This document shows positions 59,511 to 64,000 of a stretch of DNA of 64,000 nt, in pieces; the stretch's first letter is position 1; each line of letters opens with the position of its first letter. The stretch is from Nitrospirae bacterium GWF2_44_13. GTDB taxonomy: Bacteria; Nitrospirota; Thermodesulfovibrionia; Thermodesulfovibrionales; UBA1546. Location of the stretch: positions 87,037 through 151,036 of the forward strand of contig MHEE01000009.1 in assembly GCA_001805105.1 (NCBI GenBank). The letters are read 5' to 3'. The position numbers and the translations under genes were made by a program. The notes beneath the pieces were generated by a model. That model saw nothing but the letters and a program-made list of their open reading frames with translations, made no database searches and was not told the DNA's origin.

Positions 59511-60313
59511 GCGAATTCACGGAAGACCAGCTTCAGCGATACAGCCGTCATATAATTCTTCCCGAGGTTGGCGGAAAAGGACAGAAAAAACTGCTTAATG
59601 CAAAGGTTTTTATAATCGGAGCAGGAGGACTGGGATGCCCTGTCGGTTACTATCTTGCTGCTGCCGGCGTCGGGACAATAGCAATGATAGATAATGACGA
59701 GGTTGAGTTAAGCAATCTTCAGAGGCAGATTGCGCATAGCGTTAAGACACTCGGGAAACCTAAGGTTGAATCAGCAAAAAACACCTTTGAGTCCTTAAAT
59801 CCTGATGTGAATGTCATAGCGCTCAAGCAGAGAATTTCAAAAGACAACATTATGGATCTTATAAAAGATTACGATGTCGTAGTTGACGGAAGCGATAATT
59901 TCCCGACGCGGTATCTTGTTAACGATGCCTGTGTAATGGCAGGAAAGCCGCTTGTAAGCGGCGCAATCCTGAGATTTGAAGGGCAGGTTACAACGATTAT
60001 TCCCGGAGAGGGTCATTGCTATAGGTGCCTGTTTGAAGAAATGCCTCCTGCAGGCCTTGTCCCGTCATGCCAGGAAGCGGGCGTGCTCGGAGTGCTTCCC
60101 GGAGTTGTAGGCGGCCTTCAGGCAACAGAGGTATTGAAGCTTATACTCGGCAAAGGGGATGTTTTAAAAAATGAACTGCTGATTTATAACGCACTCAAGA
60201 CAACTTTCAGGAAAGTCAAAGTTCCTAAGAATCCTGACTGCCCTGTATGCGGCAGCAACCCTACCATCAAGAAACTTCTTGATTATGACGCTGAATACTG
60301 CACTATGCAGTAG
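59507..60313 (+). CDS. MoeB/ThiF-family adenylyltransferase (E1-like)
   Basis: 268 residues from ATG 59507. E1-type ATP-binding domain: YSRHIILPEVGGKGQKKLLNAKVFIIGAGGLGCPVGYYLAAAGVGTIAMIDNDEVELSNLQRQIAHSVKTLGKPK (Arg finger, Asp), DGSDNFPTRYLVNDA, two zinc Cys pairs, CYRC and CPVC. It activates a ubiquitin-like sulfur carrier (MoaD, ThiS) by adenylation. The ThiF/MoeB choice is open; there is no MoaD gene here. A 16-bp hairpin follows the stop. Confidence 0.92.
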   Translation: MSEFTEDQLQRYSRHIILPEVGGKGQKKLLNAKVFIIGAGGLGCPVGYYLAAAGVGTIAMIDNDEVELSNLQRQIAHSVKTLGKPKVESAKNTFESLNPDVNVIALKQRISKDNIMDLIKDYDVVVDGSDNFPTRYLVNDACVMAGKPLVSGAILRFEGQVTTIIPGEGHCYRCLFEEMPPAGLVPSCQEAGVLGVLPGVVGGLQATEVLKLILGKGDVLKNELLIYNALKTTFRKVKVPKNPDCPVCGSNPTIKKLLDYDAEYCTMQ

Positions 60314-60320
60314 TTTTCAG

Positions 60321-60358
60321 CATAGAGAGGAGGCAATAATCTTTGCCTCCTCTCTATG
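60321..60358 (+). terminator. strong hairpin after the MoeB-like gene
   Basis: Perfect 16-bp inverted repeat (60321-60336 and 60343-60358) with a 6-base loop, starting 8 bases after the stop. The T-run is absent, so it may work as an mRNA 3' end stabiliser or with Rho rather than as a full intrinsic terminator. Confidence 0.6.
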
Positions 60359-60372
60359 AGCCATTACCCTGA

Positions 60373-60401
60373 TTGAATTTATTAGAGCTTTTTGGTATTA
60401 T
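60373..60401 (+). promoter_or_regulatory. promoter of scpB
   Basis: TTGAAT (60373-60378), 17 bases, TATTAT (60396-60401), only 12 bases before the scpB ATG. The mRNA would have a leader of about 5 bases or none. Confidence 0.5.
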
Positions 60402-60413
60402 TTCATAATTTGT

Positions 60414-60944
60414 ATGGAAGACAGAGATAAGAAATATTTGCTTGAAGCAATGCTTTTTCTTTCGGGTGAGCCTGTAACACTGCCGTCTTTGAAGGATGTC
60501 ACAGAGATGCAGGAGACTGAACTGAAAAAATTTATGGACGAGCTTATGGCAGAGTACAGGGAGAGAAACGGCGGGGTACTGATCACCGAGATAGCCAACG
60601 GTTATCAGATGATAACAAACACTGCGTATGCTCCTTTTCTGAAAAAATTCAGGGCCAAGAGCGCCGTTGCAAAACTTTCGGCATCAGCCCTTGAGACACT
60701 TGCAATAATCGCATACAGGCAGCCAATCATCAAGGCTGAGATAGAACAATTAAGAAGCGTAAATTCAGACGGAGTTGTAAAGACGCTCCTTGACAGAAAA
60801 CTTGTAAAGATACTCGGGAGAAAAGAAGCTCCGGGCAGGCCCCTGCTTTACGGAACGACAAAAGAGTTTCTGCAGTATTTCGGGTTAAAAGACCTTACAG
60901 GGCTACCCACACTCAGAGACATAGAAAGGGAAGAGGCTGCTTGA
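60414..60944 (+). CDS. scpB: segregation and condensation protein ScpB
   Basis: 176 residues of winged-helix ScpB, which with ScpA and SMC condenses the chromosome. Motifs: LLEAMLFLSGEPVTLPSLKDVTEM, GYQMITNTAYAPFLKKF, LSASALETLAIIAYRQPIIKAEIEQLRSVNSDGVVKTLLDRKLVKILGRKEAPGRPLLYGTTKEFLQYFGLKDLTGLP. Length is normal. ScpA is not in the window. There is no ribosome-binding site before the ATG. Confidence 0.95.
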   Translation: MEDRDKKYLLEAMLFLSGEPVTLPSLKDVTEMQETELKKFMDELMAEYRERNGGVLITEIANGYQMITNTAYAPFLKKFRAKSAVAKLSASALETLAIIAYRQPIIKAEIEQLRSVNSDGVVKTLLDRKLVKILGRKEAPGRPLLYGTTKEFLQYFGLKDLTGLPTLRDIEREEAA

Positions 60945-60960
60945 TAACAGGAGGAAACAC

Positions 60961-61806
60961 ATGAAAAGATTTTGCCTTGCTGCCGCAATATTATTAATTT
61001 TTTCAACATATTCATATGCGGATGTGACATATAAAATAAAAAAAGGCGACACCCTTTCCGGAGTCTCAAAAAAATTCAAGGTCACCGCTAAGGAAATCCG
61101 CAGCCTTAACAATCTAAAAAAATCATCAAAGCTTAAAATAGGACAGGCCTTAATAGTCAGGAAGACCGGCCCAAAGACCTACACTGTCAGAAAAGGCGAC
61201 AGCATTAACAGGATTGCAAAAAAATTCAAAGTTGATGTTGTAGAACTGAAAGATATCAATCTTCTCGACTCTGATTCCTTGAGGCCAGGACAAAAACTCC
61301 TCCTTGAAGCTGAACCTGAAGTTGAAATTTCACAAATAAATTTGGAGGAAGAGATAAAGAATATCTCGGAATCAGAAGAAATAGCTCAGATGAATGCAAA
61401 AGACCGGCTCATATTATTCGCAAAAAAGTTTATTAACATCCCGTATAAATTCGGCGGGAACAGCATTATGGGCATTGACTGTTCAGCGTATGTTCAGAAA
61501 GTCTACAGCCTGATAGGAATAACCATCCCGCGTTCGGCAAGGCTTCAGTTCAAGGAAGGAGAAATCGTTGACAGGGATTCTCTCTCTATCGGCGACCTTG
61601 TGTTTTTCAGGACCTATGCCTCATTCCCTTCTCATGTAGGCATATATCTGGGGAACGACCTTTTCATACACGCATCTTCAAAGGGTAAAAAAGTCAGCAT
61701 AGACAGCCTTACAACTCCATACTACTTCAAGAGGTTTATAGGCGGGAAACGCTTCATCATGGACAATGCTGAAATAGAAATAACAAAACAGCTCCACGAA
61801 GGATAG
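60961..61806 (+). CDS. LysM-NlpC/P60 cell-wall hydrolase
   Basis: 281 residues: signal peptide MKRFCLAAAILLIFSTYSYA, two LysM peptidoglycan-binding repeats (YKIKKGDTLSGVSKKFKVTAKEIRSLNNL; YTVRKGDSINRIAKKFKVDVVELKDINLL), then an NlpC/P60 catalytic domain with the nucleophile in GIDCSAYVQKVY and the His in SHVGIYLGNDLFIHASS. A D,L- or L,D-type endopeptidase acting on peptidoglycan in the periplasm. It lies 16 bases after scpB and may share its transcript. Confidence 0.95.
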   Translation: MKRFCLAAAILLIFSTYSYADVTYKIKKGDTLSGVSKKFKVTAKEIRSLNNLKKSSKLKIGQALIVRKTGPKTYTVRKGDSINRIAKKFKVDVVELKDINLLDSDSLRPGQKLLLEAEPEVEISQINLEEEIKNISESEEIAQMNAKDRLILFAKKFINIPYKFGGNSIMGIDCSAYVQKVYSLIGITIPRSARLQFKEGEIVDRDSLSIGDLVFFRTYASFPSHVGIYLGNDLFIHASSKGKKVSIDSLTTPYYFKRFIGGKRFIMDNAEIEITKQLHEG

Positions 61807-61808
61807 CA

Positions 61809-63737
61809 TCAGCCATCATACATAACCTTGCCCATATCGCTTACGTCATAACCTCCGAGCTTTGCAACCATATCCCTGAATTCATTATCTTCCCTGATAA
61901 TGCTTAACAGAGCCCTTATCATATCTGTATTGTATAATTCAAACGGAATCGCAAGGTCATACCGTTCCTTTGCAACAGGAATAAAATCAAGCTCAAGCGC
62001 TTTCGCCGATGCAAGAATTGCAAGTCCCGTGTCTGCGATGCCGGTAAGCACCGCTGATGCAACACCCATGTGGGTATATTCCTCTCTTTCATATCCTTTC
62101 ACATCTTCAGGTTTTATTCTGAATTCCCGCAGGTGTTTGTCTGTCAATAACCTGGTCCCTGCACCTGCCTGCCGGTTTATAAAAACAACATCCTCCCTTG
62201 TCAGGTCTTTAAATCCTTTTATATTTTTCGGATTGCCTTTCAGCACAAGAAGCCCCTGCTCCCTGTAAACTAAATTTACGAGAACAATCCTTCTGTCAGA
62301 AAGAAGTCTTTTAATAGAAGATACATTATATTCTCCTGTCTCCTCGTCAAGCAGGTGTGTTCCTGCAATATGCGCCTCTCCTTTTTTTAAAGCCATCAAC
62401 CCGCCCATTGAACCGGCATGGGCTGACGAAAGCGAGAGTTTCGGATATTTCTTTTTCAGTGAATTTGCAAGCAGGTCAAGCGCATTATCATGGCTTCCAA
62501 TGCATACTATTGTATTTTCTATTTCGTTTTTTGTTCTAAGCAGTTCTACATTCACCTCTGAACCTGCGCCTATTCCCTCAGACATGGCAGGTATTCTTAC
62601 AAAACCATCCGCGCGCACAAGCGACATCAACACTCCCGCCCCGCGCGAAACAGGAGTGGCAATGAATTTATCTCCGACCTTCCCTATCTTGACCCTTAAA
62701 AATTCTTCCTGCCCGAGAGTTGAGGCAGCCTGTCTTGAAAGGACTGCCTGCAAAATCTCCGGGGGATCCATTTCTATCCCCTGCCATCTGTAAATCACAG
62801 GCTTTCCGAAAAGATTAAACGTTATGAATGCTGACACGGGATATCCCGGAATGCCGAGCACAGGCTTATTTCTAACAATCCCTGCCATCACAGGCTTGCC
62901 GGGCTTTATGCTTACACCGTGAAATATTATTTCACCGGTTTCGCTTATGGCTCTTGATGTAAAATCCTCAGAACCTGAAGATGCGCCCGCATTTACGACA
63001 ACCATGTCCCCTGCCTTATGCGCCTCTAAAATTGCTTCCTTTAACATGTCAATATTATCAGGGACAATTCTGAACCTGACAGGCTCTCCTCCCCATTCGG
63101 AAACAAGACCGCTGAGCATCCTTGAATTGTATTCAATAATATCTCCTCTTTTTAAATTGGTTCCGGGCTCTACGATTTCGGTGCCTGTCGGGATAATCAC
63201 CACCTTCGGTTTTCTCCTGACTTTAATATCTACATGACCTCCTGCAAGCATTGCGCCTACATCAACAGGCCTTATTCTATGATTTTCAGGAAGTATAAGC
63301 TCTGTGGCAACAATATCCTCGCCAATCACCCTTACATTCTGCCATGGAGTTGCAGGCTCGGTAATCTCAATGTGGCCTTCATGCACATTTACATCTTCTA
63401 TCATTATCACTGTATTAAAAACATCGGACATCGGGTCTCCTGTGTCAACATAAACCGCCTGCTCACCGAGTTTAAGTTTTTTGGGGGATGTCTCGGACGC
63501 GCCAAAGGTTTCCTGATATTTAACGGCATATCCGTCCATTGCAGATGAATGATAGAAAGGAGATGAGAGCCTTGCTGTCACCGGTTCTGCTGTTATCCTT
63601 CCGAGGGATTCCGAGACCATTACTCTTTCTCCGGGAAAAGCTATAAGAAAACCCTGTGATTCAAGCCTTCTGAGCCATTTTTCTATGGCCTCATTCAGCG
63701 GGGTTGTCTCAAGATAAATCTCACGCTTTAATTCCAC
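61809..63737 (-). CDS. moeA: MoeA fused to a periplasmic-binding-like (MoaBD/LysR substrate-type) domain
   Basis: 642 residues. The first 400 are MoeA, which inserts molybdate into molybdopterin: IPTGTEIVEPGTNLKRGDIIEYNSRML, VVNAGASSGSEDFTSRAI, HGVSIKPGKPVMAGIVRNKPVLGIPGYPVSAFITF. The C-terminal 220 residues resemble a type 2 periplasmic-binding domain (CIGSHDNALDLLANSL, GSMGGLMALKKGEAHIAGTHLLD, DVVFINRQAGAGTRLLTDKHL, SAVLTGIADTGLAI), probably sensing molybdate or a cofactor form. Such fusions are known in bacteria and archaea. The GTG at 63737 is the start. Confidence 0.9.
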   Translation of the reverse strand: MELKREIYLETTPLNEAIEKWLRRLESQGFLIAFPGERVMVSESLGRITAEPVTARLSSPFYHSSAMDGYAVKYQETFGASETSPKKLKLGEQAVYVDTGDPMSDVFNTVIMIEDVNVHEGHIEITEPATPWQNVRVIGEDIVATELILPENHRIRPVDVGAMLAGGHVDIKVRRKPKVVIIPTGTEIVEPGTNLKRGDIIEYNSRMLSGLVSEWGGEPVRFRIVPDNIDMLKEAILEAHKAGDMVVVNAGASSGSEDFTSRAISETGEIIFHGVSIKPGKPVMAGIVRNKPVLGIPGYPVSAFITFNLFGKPVIYRWQGIEMDPPEILQAVLSRQAASTLGQEEFLRVKIGKVGDKFIATPVSRGAGVLMSLVRADGFVRIPAMSEGIGAGSEVNVELLRTKNEIENTIVCIGSHDNALDLLANSLKKKYPKLSLSSAHAGSMGGLMALKKGEAHIAGTHLLDEETGEYNVSSIKRLLSDRRIVLVNLVYREQGLLVLKGNPKNIKGFKDLTREDVVFINRQAGAGTRLLTDKHLREFRIKPEDVKGYEREEYTHMGVASAVLTGIADTGLAILASAKALELDFIPVAKERYDLAIPFELYNTDMIRALLSIIREDNEFRDMVAKLGGYDVSDMGKVMYDG

Positions 63738-63802
63738 CTCTTTAATGTCTCCGGGTTTTTATTGATTGTATAGGTTCCAAAAGAAAGCTTTTCTAACAGG
63801 GT

Positions 63803-64000
63803 TAAAATCTCAAAAATGCTCCTATACCACCTGCGTCTGACAGCTCTTTATTCTCTGCTATCACTTCTATCTGCGAACCTTGTTCCACTGCTCTCTGCGC
63901 TGCGAGGTCAGTAAGATAATTGACTTCCTCCATCCCCCCCTTACAATAAGGGCAGACAGATACTTTCTGCTTTGAAAGATTCCTGCAGTTCCGGCATTCG
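63803..64000 (-). CDS. C-terminal end of an eRF1-like (baeRF) protein, partial
   Basis: A minus-strand frame entering from beyond the window ends near 63803 (position good to a base or so) and encodes a zinc-ribbon-like CRNC...CPYC followed by LTDLAAQRAVEQGSQIEVIAENKELSDAGGIGAFLRF. The Gly-Gly-Ile-Gly-x-x-Leu-Arg-Phe ending matches domain 3 of archaeal/eukaryotic release factor 1 and of the bacterial eRF1-like (baeRF) proteins. The catalytic domain is outside the window, so its role is open. Confidence 0.6.

Overview
The window looks like a chromosomal piece of an anaerobic, probably uncultured bacterium. Gene content fits the Nitrospirota (Thermodesulfovibrionia-like) or a neighbouring deltaproteobacterial-type lineage: a membrane complex related to group 4 hydrogenases, a hyp maturation cluster, a UbiA-type quinone prenyltransferase, a MoeA fused to a periplasmic-binding-like domain, and a P-type ATPase with YHS metal domains. 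This placement is inferred from gene families only; no rRNA is present.

Layout. 0-1.3 kb: AT-rich accessory genes of unknown function. 1.3-5.4 kb (minus): a small lipoprotein gene, two strong hairpins, then rimP-nusA-recG. 5.4-14 kb: phosphoglycolate phosphatase and a TrmN6-like methyltransferase, a TVP38/DedA membrane protein, a stomatin/NfeD pair, a macro-domain protein, an ABC exporter and an M48 protease. 14-17.8 kb: folK, two secreted proteins in a cassette-like setting, hisH and a MidA-type methyltransferase. 17.8-25 kb (minus): a six-gene complex I-like operon whose catalytic subunit lacks the [NiFe] cysteines (Ehr type). 25-28.4 kb: rlmI, a nitronate monooxygenase-like protein, mgtC. 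28.5-34.9 kb (plus): DUF948 and YtxH proteins, then hypA-hypB-hypF-hypD-hypE without hypC. 35-40 kb: a patatin lipoprotein, a structured-RNA candidate, tRNA-Pro, FmdB, a TIM-barrel protein, a toxin-antitoxin pair, apt and an MTA phosphorylase. 40-50.6 kb (minus): a DEDD exonuclease, phosphohexomutase, transketolase, tRNA-Asn, an ABC-2 exporter, a MacAB-like exporter and a UbiA prenyltransferase. 50.6-59.1 kb: small membrane and pilin-like proteins, acylphosphatase, a YHS copper ATPase, an M50 protease, CFA synthase, a Met-rich secreted protein preceded by a 20-residue Cys peptide, a ferredoxin-type membrane protein and its ArsR regulator. 59.2-64 kb: TusA-like and MoeB-like proteins, scpB, an NlpC/P60 hydrolase, the MoeA fusion and the end of an eRF1-like gene.

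Two themes stand out. First, short tandem repeats of 7- and 8-bp units, usually about four copies, recur at gene junctions, where they supply start or stop codons, and lie in frame inside hypF, hypE and the trmN6-like gene. They resemble in style the heptamer STRR repeats of cyanobacteria. Second, a hydrogenase-like complex without a [NiFe] site lies a few kilobases from a hydrogenase maturation operon that lacks hypC. The maturation genes therefore probably serve an enzyme outside the window. Other leads are a 179-nt foldable RNA candidate, a tiny CxCHxxC peptide gene, a probable AUA or frameshifted start in the TVP38 gene, and a terminator-like hairpin about 10 nt before rimP.
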